From the NCBI GenBank assembly GCA_025997275.1, contig BNUJ01000018.1:1-19466 (forward strand): a stretch of DNA of 19,466 nucleotides, read 5' to 3'. The notes under the pieces were generated by a model that saw nothing but the letters and a program-made list of their open reading frames with translations, was not told the DNA's origin and made no database searches. The DNA is from Deferribacterales bacterium (GTDB lineage: Bacteria; Chrysiogenota; Deferribacteres; Deferribacterales; JAISNW01). Position 1 is the first letter of the stretch. Every line of letters begins with the position of its first letter. Positions 1 through 5,581 of this stretch are shown one piece after another. Both the position numbers and the translations under genes were made by a program.

Positions 1-1
1 G

Positions 2-955
2 AACGCTACTGAACGGCTAAATCCGCTGAATGATTTTGCTTTCAAGAAGATAATGGGCGAGAAAGGCAGTGAGGCTCTGCTTATCTCGTTCTTAAATGCT
101 GTGTTAAGCAAGACTGGAAAAGCACCTATAGTTTCATTAGATATTATAGAGGGTAAAGAGCTGTTGCCTGATGTAGCAGTTGGTAAATTAGGCAGATTAG
201 ATGTTCTTGCTGAACTTGCCGATAAGACGATGGTTAATATAGAGGTGCAGTTAGTTAATAAGGATAATATGGCACAGAGGATATTATACTACTGGGCTAA
301 ATTGTTTGTAAATGGCATAAAGAAGGGTAAAGATTATGGCGATTTGCATCCTGTTATATCTATCTGCATATTGGACTTTAACTATATAGAGGTTGATGAG
401 TTTTCGTCATCGTTCCATATATGGCATGATAAACATAGAGAGTTGATGTTGACGGAGTTATTAGAGTTGCATTTTATAGAGATGCCAAAGTTTAGGCGGT
501 TGAATAATATAGATTTGAGCGATGCGTTAAATAGGTGGCTTGTTTATTTGGATGAAGAGAGTTCAGCAAGTCAGCTAAAGGAGGTAGTAGGTATGGACCC
601 AGTTTTAAGGCGAGCGCAGGCTCGTATGCAGGAGATAGAGGCAGACCCAGCTTTATTGCATGCGTATGACAACTATACGAAAGTTGTGTATGATAGGGCA
701 AACATCAGAAGTTTTGCTCTACGTGAGGGCAGAGAGGAAGGCAGGCAAGAAGGAAGGCAAGAGGGCAGGCAAGAAGGCAGGCAAGAAGGCAGACAGGAGG
801 GCAGGCTGGAAGGCTTGCTAGAGGGTGAACGTAAGGGCAAACTTGAAACTGCTAAGAACCTACTAGAGGCTGGCGTTCCTTTTGATGTTATATCAAAGAG
901 CACAGGGCTTTCCCTTGCCGAGTTAAAAGAATTGCAAAATGAAATTGTTGTATGA
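2..955 (+). CDS. Rpn family recombination-promoting nuclease / PD-(D/E)XK transposase-like protein, 5' partial
   Basis: The reading frame is open back to base 2, so the gene starts outside the window. The residues before the first internal ATG (base 53) read ...ERLNPLNDFAFKKIMGEKGSE, the usual N-terminus of this family, so that ATG is not the start. The nuclease core is visible: counted from base 53, Asp50 in GRLDVLAE, then Glu64 and Gln66 in NIEVQ, matching the D...ExQ pattern of Rpn-type PD-(D/E)XK enzymes. The C-terminal third is a charged EGRQEGRQ helix repeat followed by a small helical tail (AGVPFDVISKSTGLSLAELKEL), also typical. The family is known for DNA endonuclease activity that promotes RecA-independent recombination and usually occurs in many genomic copies. 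No terminal inverted repeats are visible here. Family confidence is high; activity is inferred. Confidence 0.88.
   Translation, partial: NATERLNPLNDFAFKKIMGEKGSEALLISFLNAVLSKTGKAPIVSLDIIEGKELLPDVAVGKLGRLDVLAELADKTMVNIEVQLVNKDNMAQRILYYWAKLFVNGIKKGKDYGDLHPVISICILDFNYIEVDEFSSSFHIWHDKHRELMLTELLELHFIEMPKFRRLNNIDLSDALNRWLVYLDEESSASQLKEVVGMDPVLRRAQARMQEIEADPALLHAYDNYTKVVYDRANIRSFALREGREEGRQEGRQEGRQEGRQEGRQEGRLEGLLEGERKGKLETAKNLLEAGVPFDVISKSTGLSLAELKELQNEIVV
728..823 (+). repeat. 12-bp in-frame tandem repeat, 8 degenerate units
   Basis: Eight consecutive 12-base units of the form GGCAGGCAAGAA encode Gly-Arg-Gln-Glu blocks (with GREE, GRLE and GLLE variants) in the C-terminal coiled-coil-like part of the Rpn gene. 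Units at 764-775 and 776-787 are identical, which suggests slippage. The unit is a multiple of three, so copy-number change would keep the frame. Confidence 0.85.
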
Positions 956-1125
956 TATAGCGCAAATAGCCATCCACCAATTTTATTTGTATCTAATCTT
1001 TTATCATCCGTCTTTAATATTTCATATAACCACTTTGCAAAGGATGATACAAAAAGAGACGCATGTATTGAATGTTAATAAAGGGCTTTCAGTTGCTCCT
1101 CTTACCTCATAATTTAGAGTAATGT

Positions 1126-1154
1126 TTGATTTTTTGACCATGTTAGTGTAATGT
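1126..1154 (+). promoter_or_regulatory. candidate sigma-70 promoter for ackA
   Basis: TTGATT (1126-1131) and TAATGT (1149-1154) are separated by 17 bases and end 18 bases before the ackA ATG. The rest of the 217-base gap 956-1172 is AT-rich. It holds one loose inverted repeat (ATCATCC near 1003, GGATGAT near 1046) but nothing I can name. Confidence 0.35.
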
Positions 1155-1172
1155 AATAAACAGGGTTTATTT

Positions 1173-2411
1173 ATGAAAATAATGACATTAAACAGCGGTA
1201 GTTCATCGGTGAAATTTTCACTCTACGATTGGAGCAATCGCAGACAACTAGTCAGTGGCATGGTTGAGCGCATAGGACAGACCGGCTCTAGGCTTGTGTA
1301 TAAGGCAGGTGGCAAACAGAAAGTTGTTGATAGGAAAGTTTTTGACCATATTGAGGCTATTAAGCAAGTATTAGACCTTATTGTGGATAAGAATAGCGGT
1401 TTTTTAGATAAAATTAGCGATATAGCGGTTGTTGCACATAGGATAGTTCACGGTGGTAGGCGTTTTGTTAAGAGTGTTCTCATTAACAGTTCAGTAATGG
1501 CGGATATTAAGCGGTTGATAAGTCTAGCCCCATTGCACAACGGACACAATCTATCAAGTATTAAAGCCATGATAAGTGCATTGCCCGATACGCCACAGGT
1601 AGCAGTTTTTGATACTGCTTTTCACCAGAGCATACCAGACTACGCATATATGTATGCCCTGCCTTATGAATGGTATGATAAACACAGGATACGGAAATAC
1701 GGCTTTCACGGGATAAGTCATCTATTTGTATCAAAACGTGCAGCATCTATGTTAGGCAAGCCTGCATCAGAGTGTAACCTTATCACCATGCACATCGGCA
1801 ACGGGGCTAGTGTCTCAGCTATAAAGAATGGGTTAAGTGTAGATACCACTATGGGTTTAACCCCTATGGAGGGGGTAATAATGGGGACGCGCTGTGGAGA
1901 CATTGACCCTGGTATTTTATTCCATATAAGCAACCTAACTGGTATGAATACAGAGCAGATTTACGACATACTCAATACGAAGTCTGGTATTTTAGGCATC
2001 ACAGGCAAATATAGCGATAGGCGTGAAGTCATGGAAAATATTGATAGCGACAAGCATTGTAGGCTGGCGTTTGAGATGGAGGCTTATAGGTTAAAAATGG
2101 TTATCGGCAAGTATATGGCGATTTTAGGCAGGGTAGATGCAATAGTGTGGACAGCAGGCGTGGGGGAACATCAACCACAAATCAGAGAAAAAACACTAGA
2201 GGGGCTTGAACATTTCGGCGTAAATCTGGACATTGCGCTGAACGAGCAGACAACAAAGGGCGATGAGGAATCTTGCATCTCTGCCCCTACCTCAAAGGTC
2301 AAAGTCTTTATCATCCCTACTAATGAGGAGCAAGTGCTGGTGGAAGACGCTGTTGGCGTATTAAATGGCAGTTATACAGACCACATGCATTATGAATATA
2401 GTTTCCTATAA
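1173..2411 (+). CDS. ackA: acetate kinase
   Basis: Acetate kinase interconverts acetyl phosphate + ADP and acetate + ATP in the cytoplasm, the last ATP-yielding step of acetate fermentation. At 412 aa it has family length and starts with the signature NSGSSSVKF. By alignment with the Methanosarcina enzyme the key residues are present: Asn7, Arg90, His122 (APLHNG), Asp147 (FDTAFH), His179 (YGFHGISH), Arg240 (GTRCGDIDPG) and Glu385 in TNEE. One small oddity is PLHNGHNL where most members read PLHNPANL. The ATG at 1173 is the only start that puts the signature at the N-terminus; the ribosome binding site is weak (CAGGG). No phosphotransacetylase gene lies beside it, so it appears to be a single-gene unit. 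Confidence 0.97.
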   Translation: MKIMTLNSGSSSVKFSLYDWSNRRQLVSGMVERIGQTGSRLVYKAGGKQKVVDRKVFDHIEAIKQVLDLIVDKNSGFLDKISDIAVVAHRIVHGGRRFVKSVLINSSVMADIKRLISLAPLHNGHNLSSIKAMISALPDTPQVAVFDTAFHQSIPDYAYMYALPYEWYDKHRIRKYGFHGISHLFVSKRAASMLGKPASECNLITMHIGNGASVSAIKNGLSVDTTMGLTPMEGVIMGTRCGDIDPGILFHISNLTGMNTEQIYDILNTKSGILGITGKYSDRREVMENIDSDKHCRLAFEMEAYRLKMVIGKYMAILGRVDAIVWTAGVGEHQPQIREKTLEGLEHFGVNLDIALNEQTTKGDEESCISAPTSKVKVFIIPTNEEQVLVEDAVGVLNGSYTDHMHYEYSFL

Positions 2412-2422
2412 TTTAACCTATC

Positions 2423-2447
2423 TAGTTGGTCAAAAAACGACCATCTA
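2423..2447 (+). other. stem-loop just downstream of ackA
   Basis: TGGTC (2427-2431) and GACCA (2439-2443) pair around AAAAAAC. TAG (2423-2425 reading in) and CTA (2445-2447) extend the stem across one T-T mismatch, giving 8 pairs in 9. No T-run follows, so it is not a classical intrinsic terminator. It may act as a weak terminator or an mRNA 3' end stabiliser for ackA. Confidence 0.4.
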
Positions 2448-2493
2448 AGGAAAGCTTGCTTTATGTTAGGGGGTGGAGCAAATTCCTTTGTTT

Positions 2494-2666
2494 TTTCCCA
2501 CAGCTATTCCACAAAAAAAGTTGATAGTTTTTTTGATTTTTTCCTTGTCTTGTCACAGCTAGCTTTGCTCGTATATGCTTATTTGGCGGGCTTTTATAGA
2601 GGAAGTATTGACATAATGGTGTGAACGGGCGGTTATTATAGTAATTTTTTTCACACGTTATCCACA
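2494..2666 (+). promoter_or_regulatory. cluster of DnaA-box-like 9-mers in an AT-rich gap
   Basis: TTATCCACA at 2658-2666 is the perfect DnaA box, and TTTTTCACA at 2647-2655, two bases upstream, matches the relaxed consensus TTWTNCACA. TTTCCCACA (2494-2502) and TATTCCACA (2505-2513) each differ at one position. All four face the same way. The stretch 2513-2548 is almost only A and T, like an unwinding element. The gap 2412-2753 holds no convincing gene. The motif matches are seen directly; binding by DnaA is inferred. It could control the downstream operon or be a minor DnaA-titration site. Confidence 0.4.
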
Positions 2667-2670
2667 AAAA

Positions 2671-2680
2671 TTGCTATGCT
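2671..2680 (+). promoter_or_regulatory. extended -10 element upstream of the Na+-pump locus
   Basis: TTGCTATGCT contains TGC followed by TATGCT, an extended -10. The -35 position 17 bases upstream (near 2652) is poor and overlaps the DnaA-box pair. The same core is repeated nearly base for base at 5115-5129, where a perfect -35 is present. Predicted transcription would start about 65 bases before the TTG at 2754. Confidence 0.35.
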
Positions 2681-2753
2681 TTATGGGGTGTATTTTGCAC
2701 TTGAATTGGGGTGTTTTGTGTAGTATTATTGCAGGGTTTATTGGAGGGAGCAG

Positions 2754-2963
2754 TTGACTGAGATAACTTTAAGCATTGCTGCTATAGGTGAGCGGGAGGT
2801 TGCCGAGTCCGTATGTGCGGAGCTGATGCAGCTGGAGGGCATTGACAATGTTCATATCACTGATAACGCTAAGTTTATCAACATAGCCTATGACGAGAGC
2901 GTGCTAAGCTCTGCTCTTATCGCCTCTAAACTGGATGAAATGGGGTATGGAACAAATTTATAA
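2754..2963 (+). CDS. small HMA-like (ferredoxin-fold) protein without CxxC
   Basis: This 69-aa cytoplasmic protein has the spacing and hydrophobic pattern of a heavy-metal-associated domain: a first strand (ITLSIAAIG), a helix (EVAESVCAELMQLEGI), the strand pair DNVHITDNAKFINIAYDES, a helix (LSSALIASKLDEMGYG). The LEGI-DNV and DEMGYG parts closely resemble the GV-V and GY motifs of copper chaperones. The metal-binding CxxC at the end of the first strand is replaced by GEREVAES, and the only Cys is in the helix, so copper transport is unlikely. Translation starts at TTG, supported by a strong GGAGGG (2743-2748). It lies first in the sodium-pump locus, 95 bases before the next gene. The fold call is my reading of the pattern; its role is unknown. 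A domain used for protein contact or small-ligand sensing is possible. Confidence 0.7.
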   Translation: MTEITLSIAAIGEREVAESVCAELMQLEGIDNVHITDNAKFINIAYDESVLSSALIASKLDEMGYGTNL

Positions 2964-2979
2964 TTTTTTTATTTTGATA

Positions 2980-3009
2980 TTGACAAGTTAGTTGGCGATG
3001 TGTTCTAAT
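2980..3009 (+). promoter_or_regulatory. candidate promoter before the OadG-like genes
   Basis: TTGACA (2980-2985) and TCTAAT (3004-3009) are 18 bases apart. The predicted leader begins near 3016 and starts almost at once with a small hairpin, TTTGC-GAAA-GCAAA (3018-3031), capped by a GNRA tetraloop, which could protect the mRNA 5' end. It would allow the pump subunits to be transcribed without the HMA-like gene. Confidence 0.45.
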
Positions 3010-3043
3010 GGGTGGAGTTTGCGAAAGCAAAACAATATTATAT

Positions 3044-3470
3044 TTAAGGAGAGGCTCCATGCATATTAAGCCGATAATTATTTCTGTCAACAATTTGGCA
3101 GATGCAGCTCTGTTCTCTGTAACTGGTTTTATTACAGTGCTTTCGGTGTTGACTTTGATAACAGTTGCTGTCTACGTCTTTATGATGTTAGAAAAGGTGT
3201 TCTTTAAGAAAGAAGAAGAACAGGAGTAGTTGTTTTTAGGATACCCCGCTTTTGTTGTTATTGTTGCGGGTGTGCGCTTAACTGGCGTGTGTGTTTTCTT
3301 TGTGATTAAGGAGAGGCTCTATGCATACTAAGCCGATAATTATTGCTATCGACAATTTGAAAGATGCAGCCCTGTTCTCTGTAACTGGCTTTGTTACGGT
3401 GCTCTCGGTGTTGACTTTGATAACAGTTGCTGTCTACGTCTTTATGATGTTAGAAAGGGTGTTTTTCAAG
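3044..3470 (+). repeat. 165-bp direct repeat (3044-3208 and 3306-3470)
   Basis: The two copies are offset by exactly 262 bases with no indels. They include the ribosome binding site (TTAAGGAGAGGCTC), the start codon and the whole transmembrane part of both OadG-like genes. I count about 15 mismatches (near 91% identity), with an identical run of about 50 bases near the 3' end of the repeat. Identity stops where the two proteins diverge. This is a tandem gene duplication, recent or kept alike by gene conversion. Confidence 0.9.
3059..3229 (+). CDS. short OadG/delta-subunit paralogue (membrane anchor only)
   Basis: This 56-aa protein begins MHIKPIIISVNN. It has one long hydrophobic segment (about residues 14-43, FSVTGFITVLSVLTLITVAVYVFMML) and a charged tail KKEEEQE. 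The start chosen is ATG 3059, which has AAGGAG (3046-3051) at seven bases and matches the start of the next gene; an upstream in-frame ATG at 3008 has no support. It is nearly identical to residues 1-48 of the following gene but lacks the Ala-rich linker and the C-terminal region which in Na+-pump decarboxylases docks the carboxyltransferase. Veillonella methylmalonyl-CoA decarboxylase also carries a very small extra subunit (epsilon), but I do not claim orthology. It probably sits in the membrane next to the beta subunit, for assembly or stoichiometry. Confidence 0.8.
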   Translation: MHIKPIIISVNNLADAALFSVTGFITVLSVLTLITVAVYVFMMLEKVFFKKEEEQE

Positions 3471-3701
3471 CCTGAAGTTGAGGATGCTGTTTCTGGCGGT
3501 GCACCTTCTGCACCTTCCGAAATGTCTAGCTCTGGTGGCATAAAACCAGAGATTATAGCTGTTATTGCAGCGGCGGTTTCTGTTGCTCTTGGTGGCAGTT
3601 CTGATACTCGTTACATAGGCGGCGTTCGCCGTCCTACTGCATGGTATGGTGAATCTGTTGGTGCATTGCACAGCGGACATTCACCTTTATATCGCGGATA
3701 A
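3321..3701 (+). CDS. Na+-pumping decarboxylase delta/gamma subunit (OadG family)
   Basis: This 126-aa protein is the anchor subunit that joins the membrane beta subunit to the cytoplasmic carboxyltransferase in oxaloacetate, glutaconyl-CoA or methylmalonyl-CoA decarboxylases. It has one transmembrane segment (about residues 14-43), a short Ser/Ala/Pro-rich linker (50-70), the conserved Ala-rich helix PEIIAVIAAAVSVALGG, and a basic tail with RRPTAWYGES, all in the family order. AAGGAG lies seven bases before ATG 3321, in the duplicated leader. It is 21 bases upstream of the beta-subunit gene, the usual operon partner. The substrate cannot be decided without the alpha subunit; the short linker fits the glutaconyl-CoA or methylmalonyl-CoA type better than long OadG proteins. 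Confidence 0.85.
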   Translation: MHTKPIIIAIDNLKDAALFSVTGFVTVLSVLTLITVAVYVFMMLERVFFKPEVEDAVSGGAPSAPSEMSSSGGIKPEIIAVIAAAVSVALGGSSDTRYIGGVRRPTAWYGESVGALHSGHSPLYRG

Positions 3702-3722
3702 TTTTTTGGAGGATAAAAGACT

Positions 3723-4982
3723 ATGGATATGGTTGAAACACTGTTAACAGCGCTATTTTCCCAAGGTGCGTTTGCTAACGCTACCCCCGGCAAATTGATT
3801 ATGATTATAGTTGGGATAGTATTTATTGTCCTAGCTGTGCGTAAGAACTATGAACCGTTCTTGCTTGTGCCAATTGGTTTTGGTATCATTGTGGGCAACA
3901 TCCCGTTCCAAGAGGGGCTGGATGTCGGCATATATGAACCGGGAACCGTGTTTAACACTTTTTTCCAAGGCGTTATGAAAGGTTTATACCCGCCAATAAT
4001 ATTCTTGGGCGTTGGTGCTATGACTGACTTCTCGGCTATGCTTTCTAACCCTAAGCTCATTATGCTTGGTGCTGCTGCACAGCTAGGTATATTTACTACT
4101 TTCTGTCTAGGCGTAGGCATATTGCCAAGTATATTTGCATCAGACCCTACGCTTATGAAGGGTATTGTTGATGCTGTTCAGGTTGGTCCTGATGGTGTTA
4201 GTGCTGTCTATAATGCTAGTGATATTACTGCCAGTGTTATAGCGGAGGCTTCACAAAAGCTATCTGCCGCTATCGGTATTATCGGTGGTGCGGATGGTCC
4301 TACGTCAATATTTGTTGCATCTAAGCTAGCTCCTACTTATCTAGGTGCTATTGCGGTTGCAGGCTATTCTTATATGGCATTGATTCCTGTTGTTCAACCT
4401 CCTGTTGTTCATATGCTTACTACTAAGAGCCAACGTCTTCGCCAAATGAAGGCGCGTCCGCCTGTTAGCAAGCGTATGCTTATGATATTCCCTGTAATGG
4501 GCTTTATACTTACGTCTTCGCTGGCACCGGGTGCGTTGCCTCTATTGGGCATGTTGTTCTTTGGCAACTTCCTGAAGGAATGCGGCGTTACCGACCGTCT
4601 TGGCAAGACTGCATGCAATGCTCTGCTTGATATAATCACGATTGTATTGGGTATGTCTGTTGGCATGTCAACTGACGCTTCTCGTTTCTTAACCCCTGTA
4701 TCATTAGCAATATTTGGTATGGGTGCGGCTGCGTTTGCGTTCTCAACTGCGGGCGGTGTACTGTTCGCTCATATTATGAACCTTTTCTTGCCTGAAGATG
4801 AAAAGGTTAATCCAATCATTGGTGCTGCTGGCGTATCAGCTGTGCCGGGTGCTGCTCGTGTAGCGCATGTGATTGGCACGACTGAAGACCCGTCTAACTT
4901 CTTGATTACGCATGCTATGGCGCCAAACGTTGCCGGTGTTATAGGTTCAGCTGTTGCAGCAGGTATATTCCTGTCAATGTAA
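3723..4982 (+). CDS. Na+-pumping decarboxylase beta subunit (OadB/GcdB/MmdB family)
   Basis: This integral membrane subunit decarboxylates carboxybiotin and exports sodium. At 419 aa with many hydrophobic segments it fits the family. The signature IGIIGGADGPTSIF puts the essential Asp at residue 191. The second motif NPIIGAAGVSAVPGAARV supplies Asn363, Gly367, Ser372 and Arg379, the counterparts of the residues known in Klebsiella OadB. Odd points: an apparent insertion at about residues 141-180 before the Asp motif, and VPGAAR where VPMAAR is common. GGAGGA (3708-3713) precedes the ATG. Which decarboxylase it belongs to (glutaconyl-CoA, methylmalonyl-CoA or oxaloacetate) is open, because the alpha and biotin-carrier genes are elsewhere. 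The gene ends at a strong terminator. Confidence 0.93.
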   Translation: MDMVETLLTALFSQGAFANATPGKLIMIIVGIVFIVLAVRKNYEPFLLVPIGFGIIVGNIPFQEGLDVGIYEPGTVFNTFFQGVMKGLYPPIIFLGVGAMTDFSAMLSNPKLIMLGAAAQLGIFTTFCLGVGILPSIFASDPTLMKGIVDAVQVGPDGVSAVYNASDITASVIAEASQKLSAAIGIIGGADGPTSIFVASKLAPTYLGAIAVAGYSYMALIPVVQPPVVHMLTTKSQRLRQMKARPPVSKRMLMIFPVMGFILTSSLAPGALPLLGMLFFGNFLKECGVTDRLGKTACNALLDIITIVLGMSVGMSTDASRFLTPVSLAIFGMGAAAFAFSTAGGVLFAHIMNLFLPEDEKVNPIIGAAGVSAVPGAARVAHVIGTTEDPSNFLITHAMAPNVAGVIGSAVAAGIFLSM

Positions 4983-5002
4983 TTAGCGACTAAGTAATAG
5001 AC

Positions 5003-5035
5003 AAAAGCCCTCCCTGTTAAGGGGAGGGCTTTTTT
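5003..5035 (+). terminator. intrinsic terminator of the Na+-pump operon
   Basis: AAAAGCCCTCCC (5003-5014) pairs perfectly over 12 bases with GGGAGGGCTTTT (5022-5033) around a 7-base loop, and the 3' arm runs into six T (5030-5035). Confidence 0.93.
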
Positions 5036-5100
5036 GTTGCTATTCCCCTACAACGCAAAAGTTTTTAGTCCAGTCAAGTATATAGTCCACAGTTTTCCTC

Positions 5101-5129
5101 TTGACAAGCTGTTCAAAATTTGCTATGCT
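5101..5129 (+). promoter_or_regulatory. near-consensus extended -10 promoter
   Basis: TTGACA (5101-5106), a 17-base spacer and TATGCT (5124-5129) preceded by TGC form one of the best promoter-like sequences in the window. The next gene starts 450 bases downstream, so it most likely drives either a separate small RNA or a long leader of the flagellin mRNA. Confidence 0.7.
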
Positions 5130-5135
5130 CTCTAC

Positions 5136-5286
5136 ATAACGGATGATAGGGTAGCAGTTTAAGAAAGACACTACTTTTACAAAAACTAAGCGGTACTAAA
5201 ACATTTAGACCGACAGGCTTTGGACAAGTCGCTTGAGTGCAAACATCGCACCGAGCGGACGAGTTGGATAGCTTGGCGGTTTTTTT
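5136..5286 (+). ncRNA. putative terminated small RNA or leader RNA, class unknown
   Basis: The predicted transcript starts about 7 bases after the -10 at 5124-5129 and ends in a stem followed by seven T. CCGAGC (5251-5256) pairs with GCTTGG (5271-5276), or alternatively ACCG with CGGT (5277-5280), directly before T 5280-5286. Inside are CGGT-a-CTAA / TTAG-ACCG (5191-5212, 8 pairs with one bulge), CAAG/CTTG (5225-5235) and GTGC/GCAC (5237-5251). There is no plausible ORF. It matches no RNA class I recognise: not 6S, tmRNA, RNase P, SRP RNA or a common riboswitch. The pairings and promoter are seen; that it is a discrete RNA is inferred. Confidence 0.45.
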
Positions 5287-5292
5287 ATTATA

Positions 5293-5465
5293 TGTATGAG
5301 GGAAACATACAAAGGAGCCTGAACGGAGTTAGGGCATATAGCTTTTGCTCGTTGCTAGCGTTGCACTTTGTCATTGAACTGGGTGCTATGTTTAGTTAGC
5401 AAAGAGCGGGTAATTTTTGTGTCAACATCTCTAGTATTTCTGTGCTACCTGTGCGTGACGGGTAG
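5293..5465 (+). other. run of hairpins in the flagellin upstream region
   Basis: Three stems follow the putative RNA terminator: TGTATG/CATACA (5293-5298 with 5306-5311); an 11-position stem with one mismatch (5347-5357 with 5397-5407) enclosing a 39-base loop in which GCAC and GTGC can also pair; and CTACCTGT/ACGGGTAG (5445-5452 with 5458-5465, one U-G pair). An extended -10-like TGCTATGTT (5384-5392) lies in the big loop but lacks a good -35. No coding sequence is evident. Confidence 0.4.
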
Positions 5466-5489
5466 GGAGTGTTACAGATAGGGGTGGTT

Positions 5490-5505
5490 TGGTGCGAGGA
5501 TTGCC
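5490..5505 (+). promoter_or_regulatory. candidate sigma-54 promoter of the flagellin gene
   Basis: TGGTGCGAGGATTGCC matches TGGYRYRN4TTGCW except for the last base. GG (5491-5492) and GC (5503-5504) have the required 10-base separation. Transcription would start near 5516 and give a leader of about 65 bases. Flagellar genes are sigma-54-dependent in many lineages, but no activator site was identified and no sigma-28 type promoter was recognised here. Confidence 0.35.
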
Positions 5506-5523
5506 AGATATAACTCTCTCAGG

Positions 5524-5580
5524 TAGCAGGACATCTGTCTTAGGTGTCTTGCTAGCCGAGTTTTACCTTTGGGGGTAAAA
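5524..5580 (+). promoter_or_regulatory. tandem hairpins, the second burying the flagellin ribosome binding site
   Basis: TAGCAGGACA (5524-5533) pairs with TGTCTTGCTA (5545-5554) over 10 bases with one G-U pair. Seven bases later TTTTACC (5561-5567) pairs perfectly with GGTAAAA (5574-5580). The G-run that must serve as Shine-Dalgarno (5571-5575) lies in the loop and 3' arm of this second hairpin, and the ATG follows at 5582. This would limit ribosome access and is a likely point of translational control. Confidence 0.55.
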
Positions 5581-5581
5581 T

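Noticed and set aside
673..903. Antisense ORF with Cys/Leu/Pro/Ser tetrapeptide repeats
   Set aside because: It is only the complement of the 12-bp repeat in the Rpn gene; no ribosome binding site or family likeness.
2461..2667. Minus-strand 68-aa ORF in the gap after ackA
   Set aside because: No Shine-Dalgarno, Lys/Asn-rich because the DNA is AT-rich, and it runs over the DnaA boxes; regarded as chance.
3008..3058. Upstream start adding 17 residues to the short OadG paralogue
   Set aside because: The ATG at 3059 has the duplicated AAGGAG leader and matches the paralogue; the upstream ATG lies at the predicted -10 region.
3244..3270. Terminator between the two OadG genes
   Set aside because: CCCGC/GCGGG is only a 5-bp stem with a 16-base loop and no T-run after it.
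5136..5286. Known RNA identity (6S, tmRNA, RNase P, SRP, c-di-GMP or cobalamin riboswitch)
   Set aside because: None of the conserved core motifs is present; the 5' and 3' ends do not pair as in 6S RNA.
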